Positions 7,859 through 17,323 of a DNA stretch of 64,000 nucleotides are shown piece by piece. Position numbers and translations under genes: made by a program. Every line of letters starts with the position of its first letter. The stretch's first letter is position 1. The DNA is from Pseudomonas sp. LP_7_YM (GTDB lineage: Bacteria; Pseudomonadota; Gammaproteobacteria; Pseudomonadales; Pseudomonadaceae): NCBI RefSeq assembly GCF_004364435.1, contig NZ_SOCT01000001.1, forward strand, positions 930,001 through 994,000, in the 5' to 3' direction. The notes beneath the pieces were generated by a model, which made no database searches, had not been told where the DNA came from, and saw only the letters and a program-made list of their open reading frames with translations.

Positions 7859-8940
7859 GGCTGTTTCTCCTGGGCAGGCGTGGCGTGCAACTGATCAACT
7901 TCAGCGGTACGACGCAGGTACGAGGATGCGTATGCAGCCGATCGTGCCACCAGTAGCGGATCGTCCGAGCCTTCTATGCCGCTTGGCAGCACCAGCGGGT
8001 CGTAGTTGATGTCGCGGCACTGACCATCCAGTTGTGCACTGTCACTTTCCACGACCAGGGTGCCGGCGCTCACCGTCTTATGCTCGCCAGACCAGCTTTT
8101 GGATGCGTCGTTTGTCGAATCTGCGGCGTTGGCCAGCGTCAGCACCAAGTCCCAGCGTTGCGGCCCGCTGGCCAGTTTGGCGCTCAAGTCCTGTTGCAGG
8201 TAATCCTTGGTCTGCGGCGCGGGCGCATCGCTTTTGACCTGTGGTACCAGGCTCCAGCGTACGGGCTGACGCTTGCCCTGAGCATCTACCAGCACGAAGG
8301 CGTTGACGCTGTTGTAGGTCTCGGTCACGAAGCTGGCAGAGAGTTTGGCGGTTTTAACCCACGCAAGAAAGGGCTGGGCTTCGGGGTGTGCGGCGAAGAA
8401 AGCCGGCGGTCTGGCCGGATCGGGCTTGCCGGTCTTGGGGTCAGGCGCTGTGGCGATTTGCAGGTCGACGAAAGCTTGCGGCGTGCCCACCGGGAACACC
8501 GGCATGCTGTTCATCCCGCTGCGCCATTGCTGGCCGTTGGCTTGAGTGAACTGCACCGCGAAGCTGCGGATCGGCGCGGCGCTGTCAGGCGAATAGGGAT
8601 TGCCGGTCGGCAGCGCAAGACGGCCTACGACGGGCGTACGGCCGCTGGCAAACACCTGGGCTTTGGACAGGGGCGCAGCGGCACCGTTGCTCTCGAAATA
8701 ACCGGCGACGCAAATGCCTTTTGGATGATTCCGGCGATAGCCCGGATGCACACCATTGTTGTGTTCGAATACATCGACAACACGACCCGGGGTCAAACGC
8801 TGAGGATCAAGACTGCCGTTGACGTAGGCAAACGCCCCGGCAGCGATCAGCACTACCAGTGCGATGCCCGCCAGACGAACCAGTTTCTTCGAGGTGCCAA
8901 GAGGCGGTTTACGGGGGTACGGCGGCTCACGGTCAATCAT
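7855..8940 (-). CDS. Membrane-anchored catalase-family peroxidase (SrpA-like)
   Basis: The protein has 361 residues, shorter than a classical catalase (about 480). After a cytoplasmic stub there is one membrane helix (about residues 20-42), placing the haem domain in the periplasm. The distal-side motif VHPGYRRNHPKGICVAGYF and the later haem-side region with R and Y near the end are the small-catalase pattern. It likely removes peroxides, paired with the overlapping cytochrome b561. Elsewhere this pair often lies beside an ECF sigma/anti-sigma gene pair. Here the upstream region (8941-9144) holds only a dispersed repeat and then pseudogenes. Confidence 0.88.
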   Translation of the reverse strand: MIDREPPYPRKPPLGTSKKLVRLAGIALVVLIAAGAFAYVNGSLDPQRLTPGRVVDVFEHNNGVHPGYRRNHPKGICVAGYFESNGAAAPLSKAQVFASGRTPVVGRLALPTGNPYSPDSAAPIRSFAVQFTQANGQQWRSGMNSMPVFPVGTPQAFVDLQIATAPDPKTGKPDPARPPAFFAAHPEAQPFLAWVKTAKLSASFVTETYNSVNAFVLVDAQGKRQPVRWSLVPQVKSDAPAPQTKDYLQQDLSAKLASGPQRWDLVLTLANAADSTNDASKSWSGEHKTVSAGTLVVESDSAQLDGQCRDINYDPLVLPSGIEGSDDPLLVARSAAYASSYLRRTAEVDQLHATPAQEKQP

Positions 8941-9054
8941 CGGTCACACTCCGGGCCTTCGGCCTCTATGCACAATTGTTTTCAAGAATGCTGCGGCGGG
9001 ACGCGGCACTGGCATTTCCATTCCATGAATCGATATTTATAGTCGCTGGCGACC

Positions 9055-9092
9055 GCATTCGCTGCCGTCGTGACCTCCGACTTCTTATGCAG
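9055..9092. repeat. Dispersed repeat, copy 1
   Basis: The segment contains TTCGCTGCCGTCGT followed by ACCTCCGACTTCT. Related segments occur at 25150-25190 and 45140-45180, all in intergenic DNA. It has no coding sense in any frame. Confidence 0.5.
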
Positions 9093-9144
9093 GGCCTGCG
9101 ACGTGCCAAGGTTTGCCTTTGCGCTGTAACGACATCGCGGCATA

Positions 9145-9878
9145 TCAGCCATTTAGCCGGGACGGATCGCTTTGCAACAGTACCTGGTCATGAATATTGG
9201 CCAGGGTGTCCTTGAGCAGTGAAACACCCCGCCCTTGCTTTGCGGCCTTGTCCTGCTGCAAGCCTGTTGCAGGACCGACAGCAGCGGATCGCCATCGCCA
9301 CGTTTGCGCGCTGCTTCTATCTGACTCACATAGCTCTTCAGCGCTATGGCCTGCTGATCGCTATTGCCAATAATGGCTGCGTTTTTCAAGTCGACCGCCA
9401 GGTTCAGCTCGCCCGAAGCTCCACTCAGATGAACCGTACGCTGGTCGGCGTCGGCCTGCATCTCCAGGATCTGCACGCCGGCGCCAGTTCAGCGGGCAAG
9501 CGCCTTGCCTGAGGACGAGGTCATCACCGACTGAGAAATGCCCTTTCCGGTCTCAGCCACCTGCGTCAACAGCGTGGCGCCCAGACCCTGAAAGCGACTG
9601 ACGCCGGAAGAGGTGATGAAATTGCCCTGCATTGCCAAGGTGATCTTGTCCTGATGGGTGTATTCCCATGCAGGTGGCACCTCAGCGTCTGTCTTGAGGC
9701 TGCGGACGCTGTAAACCTGAGTATCGCTGACGCCAGTGTCCTGGCCCAGTGTGACGATGGACGAAGGAAGCGGATCCGTTGCGGCAGGCTTCGCGACCGG
9801 GTTAAGTGCTGTTGCATTTGCCACGACCTTCGCGACGATCAGAGGTTGTGCCGCAGAGATAGAAGAAAGCGCAGTCAT
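9145..9878 (-). pseudogene. Broken hypothetical gene (in-frame stop plus frameshift)
   Basis: Reading from ATG at 9878, one frame gives about 130 residues (MTALSSISAAQPLIVAKV...) to a TGA at 9489-9491. The same frame continues without a break as TGAGVQILEMQADADQRTV and on to SVLQQA near 9265. From there sense continues only in another frame, as LQQDKAAKQGRGVSLLKDTL, ending at a stop at 9145-9147. The simplest reading is one gene of about 240 residues with a nonsense codon and one single-base indel. I do not recognise the family. There is no signal peptide or clear domain. Expression of a 129-residue N-terminal product is possible. Confidence 0.7.
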
Positions 9879-10002
9879 AGCAGGTCCATGCTCGATTGAG
9901 TTGTTTTGTCCTACCCGGCATGTCGGCACTGCCCTCGACGTCTTGAGGCAACCGTCGGTGGCGCATTCCGCTCCTGGCGCTGGACATGCCAGGAAGGCCG
10001 CG

Positions 10003-10447
10003 TCAGTCCAGCGCAGTGGCAATTTCCTCAAGAATGACCGGATCATGGCCCTCAAGACCCAGGCACGGCGCAGTCACCGGCCATCCGGTTTCGGTTTGCC
10101 ACCAGTGATCAAGTACGGGCTTGCCAGTGAGTTGTTCAAGCCATCAGTAGGTACTGGAGTCGAGCGTTTCACCGGCCAGAAACAGGTGCCGGGGAGAACT
10201 CAGATCGCGGCCCAAGCAAGTGGCCTTGCGGGTCTTCCTTACAGATGAGCTGGCCATCGGCAAACCAGCAATAGGTGCCATCGGGCAGGGCTTGCAGCAC
10301 CTGCTGTGGCGCGCAGTACCAGGCCAACTGCCGCACTTGCTCTGCCCAATACGTCGCGGGGTCAGCGATAGAGCGTCTCTGCTCCCGGCCATCGATTTGC
10401 GGGTTCTGCAACGAATCAGACACGCGTACACTCTCCCGAAAAAGCAC
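10003..10447 (-). pseudogene. prpE: Remnant of a propionyl-CoA synthetase-like gene (internal deletion)
   Basis: The first part reads SIADPATYWAEQVRQLAWY...GTYCWFADGQL, which is the N-terminal region of PrpE/acyl-CoA synthetases. About 280 codons are then missing. Sense resumes in another frame as DLSSPRHLFLAGETLDSSTY, a TGA stop at 10144-10146, and WLEQLTGKPVLDHWWQTETG, the conserved A5-type motif region. The frame closes at 10003-10005. The C-terminal third is also gone. This is a deletion relic and not a functional gene. A chromosomal intact copy elsewhere is likely but cannot be seen. The region 9879-10002 holds nothing else recognisable. Confidence 0.85.
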
Positions 10448-10531
10448 TCTGTAAAAGCTACGAATTAGCGTTAAAGAGCGTGCAAGCGTGACCCGCTTAA
10501 AGCAGATACTTTGTGTTAAGGTCCCAGTCCC

Positions 10532-11080
10532 ATGGCTATCAAAGAAGGCATTCGCACCGGCGGCCGCAGTGCCCGGGTGCAGACATCAATCCACGCTGCG
10601 GTACGCGACTTGCTGCAGGAGCAGGAACGTTCTGCCCTCAGCGTGCCGATGATCGCCGCCCGTGCCGGGGTCACGCCGTCGACCATTTACCGGCGTTGGG
10701 GCGACCTCACCTCGCTGCTGGCCGATGCAGCCGTTGAACGCCTGCGCCCCGATGAGCCCGTGGACTGCGGCGGTCTGCGCCAGGATTTACGCACGTGGGT
10801 GGAGGTTTATCTGGAAGAGATGAACTCGGCGCCTGCTCGCGAGATGATGCGCGACGTGGTCGCCAGCAGTGCCACCCTGTGCTCGGGCAAATGCCTGGAC
10901 ATCGTTCGCGATCAGCTACAGATCATCATCGACCGGGCGCAACAGCGCGGCGAACGCAGCCCCTCGGCGGACGAACTGGTGGACGCGGTCGTCGCGCCCA
11001 TGATCTACCGGATTCTCTACGCCGAGTCGGCTCCTACGCTCGATCGTGTGCATCAATTGCTCGACCGTTGCCTGGTTTAG
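10532..11080 (+). CDS. TetR/AcrR family transcriptional regulator
   Basis: This 182-residue protein has an N-terminal helix-turn-helix (LSVPMIAARAGVTPSTIYRR) and a C-terminal helical ligand domain of the TetR_C type. The gene stands alone, following the prpE relic and preceding the LRR-kinase gene by 58 bp. Its target is not evident. An exporter that would normally sit beside such a regulator is absent. Confidence 0.88.
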   Translation: MAIKEGIRTGGRSARVQTSIHAAVRDLLQEQERSALSVPMIAARAGVTPSTIYRRWGDLTSLLADAAVERLRPDEPVDCGGLRQDLRTWVEVYLEEMNSAPAREMMRDVVASSATLCSGKCLDIVRDQLQIIIDRAQQRGERSPSADELVDAVVAPMIYRILYAESAPTLDRVHQLLDRCLV

Positions 11081-11138
11081 CACCAGACGCCTGAACGGGT
11101 TATGATGGCGGGCCTTGGATCACGGGCCTCCTTTCCCC

Positions 11139-12458
11139 ATGCACACTCTCGCAGACCTGCGCGCTGGCAAGCTGGCGGGCAGCAAACGGCTGGACCTCAG
11201 CTGCGGCCTGACGGCATTTCCCGAAGCGATTTTCGACCTCAGCGATTCGCTGCAAGTGCTGAATCTGTCCGACAACCAGTTGAGCGACCTGCCCACCGAC
11301 CTGCATCGGCTCAAGCACCTGAAGATCCTCTTCTGCTCCAACAACCTGTTCACCCGCTTACCCAAAGCGCTGGGCCAGTGCGAGCAGCTGTTCTTCATCG
11401 GTTTCAAAGCCTGCCATATCGTTGAAATACCCCCCGAGTCGCTGCCGCCACGGCTGCGCTCGCTGGTGCTGACGGATAACCACATCGAGTCGCTGCCGGA
11501 CGAACTGGGCAACTGTACGTATCTACAAAAGCTGATGCTGGCCGGCAACCGTCTGCAGCATCTGCCAGCCTCCCTTGCAGCGTGCCATCGACTGGAACTG
11601 GTGCGCATCGCGTCGAATGACATCCGCCGATTACCGCAGTGGCTGCTACAGATGCCTGCCTTGGCCTGGCTGGCGTTCGCTGGCAATCCGCTTAACGATA
11701 TCCACACCGAAGAGCCGATCCGGCAGATTCCCTGGTCGGAATTGACGTTGCACCAGATGCTCGGCGAAGGCGCATCCGGGGTTATCCAACGGGCCGAATG
11801 GGTGGACAATTGCGGCTTGAGCGAAGACGTCGCAGTCAAACTCTACAAGGGTGAGCTGACCAGTGACGGTTCCCCACTGGATGAGATGGCGGCCTGCATC
11901 GCCGCAGGTCGACACTCGAATCTGATTCCGGTCGAGGGCAAGGTGTTCGGTCACCCACAGAACGTCAGAGGCCTGGTGATGCAACTGATCTCGCCGCGTT
12001 TTATCACCCTTGCCCGTCCGCCAAGCCTGGAATCCTGCACCCGCGATGTTTACAACGGCACACGTCTGAGCCTGGACACCGCTCTGCGCATCGCGGCAGG
12101 TATAGCCTCGGCCTGCCGCCACCTGCACGCCCGTGGTATCAACCACGGCGACCTCTACGCGCATAACATCCTGTGGGAAGAGAACGGCGAGAGCCTGCTT
12201 GGGGATTTCGGCGCTGCCGCGTTTTACCCGGATGCAGAAACCGGGCGCACGCTCGAACGTATCGAAGTGCGGGCTTTCGGAATTCTGCTGGGAGAATTGC
12301 TAGCGTGTTGTGACGCCGCTGATGACGCGATTGCGCGGTGGCGGACGCTGGAGCAGCAGTGCGTGCAGCCGGCAGTCACAAACCGCCCCAGCTTTACAGC
12401 GATAGAACAGGCGCTGACAGCCCATGAGGCGACGTGTACCCGGCCTGATAACGGGTAA
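11139..12458 (+). CDS. Leucine-rich repeat protein with C-terminal protein kinase domain
   Basis: With the ATG at 11139 the protein has 439 residues. Residues about 15-195 contain LRR units with the spacing LxxLxLxxNxLxxLP (LNLSDNQLSDLP, LTDNHIESLP, LMLAGNRLQHLP). Residues about 205-430 form a eukaryotic-like kinase with G-loop LGEGASG (208-214), lysine K234 in VAVKLYK, catalytic loop HGDLYAHN (336-343) and DFG (356-358). All key residues are present, so it is probably active. There is no membrane helix or signal peptide, so it should act in the cytoplasm. An upstream TTG at 11115 is in frame but less likely. Substrate and role are unknown. Confidence 0.88.
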   Translation: MHTLADLRAGKLAGSKRLDLSCGLTAFPEAIFDLSDSLQVLNLSDNQLSDLPTDLHRLKHLKILFCSNNLFTRLPKALGQCEQLFFIGFKACHIVEIPPESLPPRLRSLVLTDNHIESLPDELGNCTYLQKLMLAGNRLQHLPASLAACHRLELVRIASNDIRRLPQWLLQMPALAWLAFAGNPLNDIHTEEPIRQIPWSELTLHQMLGEGASGVIQRAEWVDNCGLSEDVAVKLYKGELTSDGSPLDEMAACIAAGRHSNLIPVEGKVFGHPQNVRGLVMQLISPRFITLARPPSLESCTRDVYNGTRLSLDTALRIAAGIASACRHLHARGINHGDLYAHNILWEENGESLLGDFGAAAFYPDAETGRTLERIEVRAFGILLGELLACCDAADDAIARWRTLEQQCVQPAVTNRPSFTAIEQALTAHEATCTRPDNG

Positions 12459-12534
12459 GTGTTTTCGCAAAATCCTGGCATCGCGCAGCAAATATGGTGA
12501 GCACATTCATTGCGCAACGCTTTCCAATGAGAGA

Positions 12535-12574
12535 CAGGCCCCGACGGTACATCGTCAGTGCCTGCCGCTTTTTT
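12535..12574 (+). terminator. Probable intrinsic terminator after the LRR-kinase gene
   Basis: CAGGC (12535-12539) pairs with GCCTG (12560-12564) and the inner GACG with CGTC, followed by a T-run at about 12569-12574. The stem is interrupted, so the call is moderate. The remaining spacer to 12668 shows nothing else. Confidence 0.5.
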
Positions 12575-12668
12575 CTCGCGATTGATTCCGTTCACAGCCA
12601 TCGATCCAAGAGCGGCCAGCCCTAAGCAGGCTCTTCTCTGGATGTGAGCCGCGCCACAGAAAGGTGTC

Positions 12669-13370
12669 TTACCCGGCCAGCCCTACGTACACGTTCTGCA
12701 CATCATCGTGGCTGTCGATGGCCTCAAGGAAGACTTCGACTTCTGACATTTGCTCGTCGCTGAGGCCCGAGACCGGGTTTTTCGGGCGGTAGCCGAGCTT
12801 GGCCGATTCAACGGTAAAACCCTGCTCCGGCAATGCCTTGCACACAGCGTCCAGGTCAGTGGTTTCGGTATAGAACAGGGTCACGCCCTCTTCACCTTCT
12901 TCGACATCTTGAGCGCCCGATTCAATGGCCGCCTCTTCAGGGTCGGTTTTACCGTCGCCTGCCGCTTCAATCATGCCCAGATGATCGAAGTCCCAGGTGA
13001 TCGAGCCGGCGGCACCCATTTGCCCCTTGCGAAACAACACACGAATCTCGGCGACGGTACGGTTGACGTTGTCGGTCAGGCACTCGACGATCACTGGCAC
13101 CTTGTGCGGTGCGAAACCCTCGTAAGTGACGAAATGGTAGTTGACCTGCTCACCCAGCAGGCCGGCGCCTTTCTTGATTGCCCGTTCCAGGGTCTCACGC
13201 GGCATCGACGCCTTCTTTGCCTGCTCGACCACCAGACGCAGACGCGAGTTCATGTCGGGGTCAGCGCCGGAACGCGCGGCAATCATGATTTCCTTGGACA
13301 GCTTGCCGAAAATCTTGCCCTTGGCGTTGGCTGCTGCTTCTTTGTGTTTGACCTTCCACTGTGCGCCCAT
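12669..13370 (-). CDS. YebC/TACO1 family protein
   Basis: The product has 233 residues and begins [19 protein letters not shown], the family's N-terminus. This fixes the start at 13370 although the frame extends further upstream. The three-domain fold is implied by [33 protein letters not shown] and the acidic segment [13 protein letters not shown]. YebC proteins are cytoplasmic. They were first described as DNA-binding regulators (PmpR in P. aeruginosa), and more recently linked to rescuing ribosomes at proline stretches. Pseudomonads usually carry a second paralogue next to ruvC, so this is probably the non-ruv copy. Confidence 0.92.
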   Translation of the reverse strand: MGAQWKVKHKEAAANAKGKIFGKLSKEIMIAARSGADPDMNSRLRLVVEQAKKASMPRETLERAIKKGAGLLGEQVNYHFVTYEGFAPHKVPVIVECLTDNVNRTVAEIRVLFRKGQMGAAGSITWDFDHLGMIEAAGDGKTDPEEAAIESGAQDVEEGEEGVTLFYTETTDLDAVCKALPEQGFTVESAKLGYRPKNPVSGLSDEQMSEVEVFLEAIDSHDDVQNVYVGLAG

Positions 13371-13682
13371 GATTGCTCTCTTGTTCCGATGGCGATAAAC
13401 CGTCCATGGCGATCCGGCGTGGCGCGTCGGACCGAGGACGATAAATGCTGAAAAGGGTGACACGCCCGGACAGACCCCGGACGTGCGGCGCATTTTATAC
13501 GCGCTGGCGGCAGAAGAAACCCCCGCCGTGGTGCTGTCGATCAAAGGATGGGTAATAAGTTTCGCGGAAATCGCCTACGCGATGCTTAGGATAGATGAGC
13601 GCTTTTTGTAGTCCGCTTCCGAAAATTCAGAACTGGCCCCTTTGCGCTGTAGCTTTTCGTACCCTCTGCGCCTCGAAAATTC
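13371..13682. other. Intergenic region, no gene recognised
   Basis: This divergent spacer separates the YebC gene and the VgrG gene. It should hold both promoters. I saw no clear operator, RNA gene or repeat in it. Confidence 0.5.
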
Positions 13683-15212
13683 ATGGTGCCTCAGCAGATG
13701 CGCGACTCGCAGGTGACAATGACCTTGGCCATCGCCAATAACCCCAGCGATTGGCTGGTGATCGGTGTCAACGGTCGCGACCGGCTCAATGCGCCGTTCT
13801 GTTACGACATCGACCTGGTCAGCCCGGCGCCGAACCTGGATTGCACTTCGCTGCTATTGCGCGATGCCTGGCTGCAAATGGGTGGGGAGACAGCCCGGAT
13901 GCACGGGTTGCATGGACAGATTCATCAAGCCCGGCGACTCTATCAAGGTCCCGGCCTGAGCCTCTATCGCCTGCGTTTGATGCCCGCCTTGCAAAGACTG
14001 GCAGGCCCGGTCCGGCGCCGCGCATTCAACGGGCAAAGCGTGCCGCAGATTATTACCCTGCTGCTGCATGCCCACGGACTGGACCACGACGCGATGCGCT
14101 TCGATCACCTGCTCGGTGTCTACCCGCCACGCAAGCATTGCTTGCAGTATGACGAGAGCGATCTGCACTTCTTATCTCGCCTCTGTGAAGAAGAAGGCAT
14201 CAGCTTTCGCTTCGAGCATCACCTGCACCGTCACATTGTGGTGTTTTCCGACGATCCCATGGGGTTTGCGCAATGGCTGGAACCGGTCAGCGTCGATCAC
14301 CTGGCCGAACAACTGTCCGTCCGCACCAGCTACAGCAGCCACGCGAGTGAGCAGTATGTCAGGCCTCCCTGTACGCCAGACCCGGACGGCTACCAGGCTG
14401 ATCAGCAGCCGCGACGCGCGCCGTTGCTTGCGGCCGCCGCTTGCGGTCAGCAGCAGCTCAGTGCACGTCAACTCGAGCGGCTGCGTTGCGAACGTCGGGA
14501 AATCATGGGCCGCAGTCGACTGCCGTGGCTACGCGGCGGGCTGGTGGTGCAGGTCGGAGGGCATCCTGATACGTTTTTCAACGACCACTGGCTCCTGACC
14601 GACGTATGTCATTGCGCCTGGCACTTGGCGCCACTGCGCGGCTGCGTATCCAGGGAGGTGATTCGGATCCTGCAGGTCATGGCGTCAGCGGACACATCCG
14701 GCGAAGGGGGCGCCAGCCTCTTGCACCCCAGAAGTGGCCTGGGTCGGCCCTCGCTGGCCGGCTATGAGAAAAGCTTTCGCGTGTTGCCTTGGGCCATGCC
14801 CTATCGCCCCGCGCTTGAGCATCCCAAGCCGGTAGTCGTGGTGAGCGATGTGGCGATACAGGTCGATGAGCAGACCGACGCTTCGGGACGTGTGCGAATT
14901 CGGTATGACTGGCAGCCAGCATCGCTAGCTGGCAGCGCGGACGATAGCTGGGCAGCGGTAACCAGCGGGCTTGCCAGGCAAGCGGCTGGAACGACGCTGC
15001 AGATCGGATTTTTCGAGGGGGATCCCGATCAGCCGCTGGTCTGCGCGGTGCTGCCCCCAGGCCCTGACCACTCCAGATCGTCCGGCGCATCAGGCAACGG
15101 TAAGCAATTATGCATCGATAGCATCAGGCCGGTGACCCTGACCAGTGCGCGCGCCACTTTGCGCGTCACCGAACAGGGGGTGCATTTCACTGCGCATGAA
15201 ACGGAGAAATGA
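13683..15212 (+). CDS. Orphan VgrG/Rhs-type type VI secretion spike protein, short
   Basis: The protein has 509 residues. The N-terminal 330 residues follow the gp27-like VgrG domain (FCYDIDLVSP, LHGQIHQARR, RKHCLQYDESDLHFLSRLCE, EEGISFRFEH). The gp5-like OB fold follows (DASGRVRIRYDWQP, WAAVTSGLARQAAG, FFEGDPDQPLV). The usual long C-terminal beta-needle is reduced to about 40 residues. Typical VgrG proteins exceed 600 residues. The segment between domains contains a low-complexity stretch, and a few usual motifs such as the WVRV-type signature are altered. No T6SS genes, adaptor or effector adjoin it. It may be a solitary spike lacking its cargo or a drifting copy. Confidence 0.78.
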   Translation: MVPQQMRDSQVTMTLAIANNPSDWLVIGVNGRDRLNAPFCYDIDLVSPAPNLDCTSLLLRDAWLQMGGETARMHGLHGQIHQARRLYQGPGLSLYRLRLMPALQRLAGPVRRRAFNGQSVPQIITLLLHAHGLDHDAMRFDHLLGVYPPRKHCLQYDESDLHFLSRLCEEEGISFRFEHHLHRHIVVFSDDPMGFAQWLEPVSVDHLAEQLSVRTSYSSHASEQYVRPPCTPDPDGYQADQQPRRAPLLAAAACGQQQLSARQLERLRCERREIMGRSRLPWLRGGLVVQVGGHPDTFFNDHWLLTDVCHCAWHLAPLRGCVSREVIRILQVMASADTSGEGGASLLHPRSGLGRPSLAGYEKSFRVLPWAMPYRPALEHPKPVVVVSDVAIQVDEQTDASGRVRIRYDWQPASLAGSADDSWAAVTSGLARQAAGTTLQIGFFEGDPDQPLVCAVLPPGPDHSRSSGASGNGKQLCIDSIRPVTLTSARATLRVTEQGVHFTAHETEK

Positions 15213-15236
15213 ACCGCCCGGCGTGTCCGCTTGCGG

Positions 15237-16010
15237 TCAGCGGTGTTTGAAGTCTGGCTCGCGTTTTTCGATGAAGGCCGTCATGCCTTCTTTCTGGTCT
15301 TCGCTGGCGAACGCCGCATGGAACACCCGACGCTCGAAGCGAATGCCTTCGGACAGACTGACTTCAAAAGCCCGATTGACGCTCTCCTTGACCGCCATGG
15401 CTGCCGCAAGTGACTTGGTGGCAATGGCTTGCGCGACCTTCAAGGCTTCGTCGAGCAGTTGTTCCTGAGGCACGATGCGCGCCACCAGACCCGAGCGTTC
15501 AGCTTCGACCGCATCGATCATTCGCCCGGTCAGGCACATTTCCATGGCCTTGGCCTTGCCAACGGCCCGGGTCAGACGCTGGGTGCCGCCCATGCCTGGC
15601 AGTACGCCAAGCTTGATTTCCGGTTGCCCGAATTTGGCGTTATCAGCGGCCAGAATGAAGTCGCACATCAGCGCCAGCTCGCAGCCCCCGCCCAACGCAA
15701 ACCCCGCCACCGCAGCGATGATCGGTTTGCGACGATTGGCGACCCGATCGCTGTCACTAAACAGGTCATCCAGATAAATCTGTGGGTAGGTCAGCCCGAC
15801 CATTTCCTTGATATCGGCGCCCGCAGCGAATGCTTTGGCCGAGCCAGTCAGAACGACACAGCCAATTCCACGGTCACTCTCCAGCTCGTCAAGGGCATGA
15901 TTAAGCTCGCTGATCAGCTGGGCATTCAAGGCATTGAGGGCCTCGGGTCTGTTCAGCGTAATCAACGCGACCCGACCTCTGACTTCTTTAAGGATTGTGC
16001 TGTAAGCCAT
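15237..16010 (-). CDS. Enoyl-CoA hydratase/isomerase family protein
   Basis: This 257-residue crotonase-fold enzyme hydrates 2-enoyl-CoA to 3-hydroxyacyl-CoA. The oxyanion-hole segments [11 protein letters not shown] and [15 protein letters not shown] are present. The two catalytic glutamates are supplied by GGCELAL and the later [19 protein letters not shown] region. The start at 16010 gives the standard N-terminus [20 protein letters not shown]. It is the last gene of a minus-strand set with a thiolase and a short-chain dehydrogenase, so it probably works in beta-oxidation of a short or branched acyl-CoA. Confidence 0.93.
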   Translation of the reverse strand: MAYSTILKEVRGRVALITLNRPEALNALNAQLISELNHALDELESDRGIGCVVLTGSAKAFAAGADIKEMVGLTYPQIYLDDLFSDSDRVANRRKPIIAAVAGFALGGGCELALMCDFILAADNAKFGQPEIKLGVLPGMGGTQRLTRAVGKAKAMEMCLTGRMIDAVEAERSGLVARIVPQEQLLDEALKVAQAIATKSLAAAMAVKESVNRAFEVSLSEGIRFERRVFHAAFASEDQKEGMTAFIEKREPDFKHR

Positions 16011-16098
16011 TGTTATTAATCCGAAATTCAATTGGTTAGTAAGCGAATACAATTCATAAAAAACTTTAGATATTAGTCCTAACTTATTGATTTATGAA

Positions 16099-17307
16099 CT
16101 AATAAACCTCCAATGCCAACGCAGTCGCCTCTCCGCCACCAATGCAGATCGCCGCCACGCCGCGATGTAACCCCCGCTGCCTGAGCGCTGCAATCAAGGT
16201 GACGAGAATCCTCGCTCCAGAAGCACCTATAGGGTGCCCCAGGGCGCAGGCTCCGCCGTTGACGTTGACCTTTTCATGGGGCAGCTCCAATTTGCTCATG
16301 GTCACCAGCGCGACCACTGCGAATGCCTCGTTGATCTCAAACAGGTCGACATCGTCCAGAGACCAGCCGGTGCGGCGCATCAGCTTCTCGATGGCACCGA
16401 TGGGGGCTGTGGGAAACAGTCCAGGGTGGTTGGCGTAAGCAGCATGACCCCGAATGACGGCCAGTGGTATGAGGCCTTGCCGCTCGGCTTGGGACTGACG
16501 CATCAGGAGCAGTGCTGCGGCGCCGTCGGAAATCGAACTGGAGTTGGCTGCCGTGATCGTCCCCCCGTCGCGAAACGCCGGTTTGAGCAGGGGAATCTTG
16601 TCCGGCCTGGCTTTAGGCGGCTGCTCGTCCCGGGAGATGATCTTTTGCTCCTTACCCGAGGTGACCTGCAGCGCAACAACTTCGGAGTCGAACCGGCCCT
16701 GCGCCATGGCCTCTTGGGCGCGGGTCAAAGAGGTTATAGCGAAAGCGTCCTGCGCCTCGCGACTGAAACCTTCCAGCGACGCGCAATCCTCAGCGAAGGT
16801 TCCCATCAGGCGACCGCGCTCGTAGGCGTCTTCCAACCCGTCGAAGAACATGTGATCAATGATCTTTGCGTGACCCATACGGTAACCGCTGCGGGCCCTG
16901 TCCAGCAGATAAGGTGCGTTGGACATGCTCTCCATGCCCCCCGCTACGACCACATCGGCGCTGCCAGCCAGCAACAGGTCGTGGCCCATGATCGCTGCCT
17001 GCATCCCGGAGCCGCACATCTTGTTCAGTGTCGTGCACAGCGTGCCTTCGCCCAGGCCAGCGCCCAAAGCCGCCTGACGCGCCGGGGCTTGACCCAGGCC
17101 TGCGGGCAGCACGCAACCCAACAACACCTGCTCGACATCGGCAGCTGCCAGGCCAGCGCGCTCGACCGCAGCGCGAATGGCCGCCGCGCCGAGCTGAGGT
17201 GCGGTCAGGCTCGCCAGATCACCTTGAAAACCACCCATGGGCGTGCGCACGGCACTGACGATCACCACAGGATCTTCGATGGGTGACTGGCTTTGATTCA
17301 GTGACAT
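16099..17307 (-). CDS. Acetyl-CoA C-acyltransferase (thiolase)
   Basis: The product has 402 residues and all thiolase signatures: nucleophilic Cys in NKMCGSGMQ, NEAFA, NGGACALGHPIGASG with the catalytic His, and CIGGGE with the acid/base Cys. The start at 17307 follows GAGGAGATTCGACA, a good ribosome site. It lies 16 bp after the SDR gene and should be co-transcribed. The expected reaction is cleavage of a 3-oxoacyl-CoA by CoA. With its neighbours it suits 2-methylacetoacetyl-CoA cleavage in isoleucine breakdown, but a role as PcaF-like enzyme for the nearby pca route cannot be excluded. Confidence 0.92.
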   Translation of the reverse strand: MSLNQSQSPIEDPVVIVSAVRTPMGGFQGDLASLTAPQLGAAAIRAAVERAGLAAADVEQVLLGCVLPAGLGQAPARQAALGAGLGEGTLCTTLNKMCGSGMQAAIMGHDLLLAGSADVVVAGGMESMSNAPYLLDRARSGYRMGHAKIIDHMFFDGLEDAYERGRLMGTFAEDCASLEGFSREAQDAFAITSLTRAQEAMAQGRFDSEVVALQVTSGKEQKIISRDEQPPKARPDKIPLLKPAFRDGGTITAANSSSISDGAAALLLMRQSQAERQGLIPLAVIRGHAAYANHPGLFPTAPIGAIEKLMRRTGWSLDDVDLFEINEAFAVVALVTMSKLELPHEKVNVNGGACALGHPIGASGARILVTLIAALRQRGLHRGVAAICIGGGEATALALEVY

Positions 17308-17323
17308 TGTCGAATCTCCTCGG

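Noticed and set aside
9489..9491. In-frame TGA read as selenocysteine
   Set aside because: No SECIS-like hairpin was seen after it, and the same gene has a second lesion (frameshift near 9265), so decay is the better explanation.
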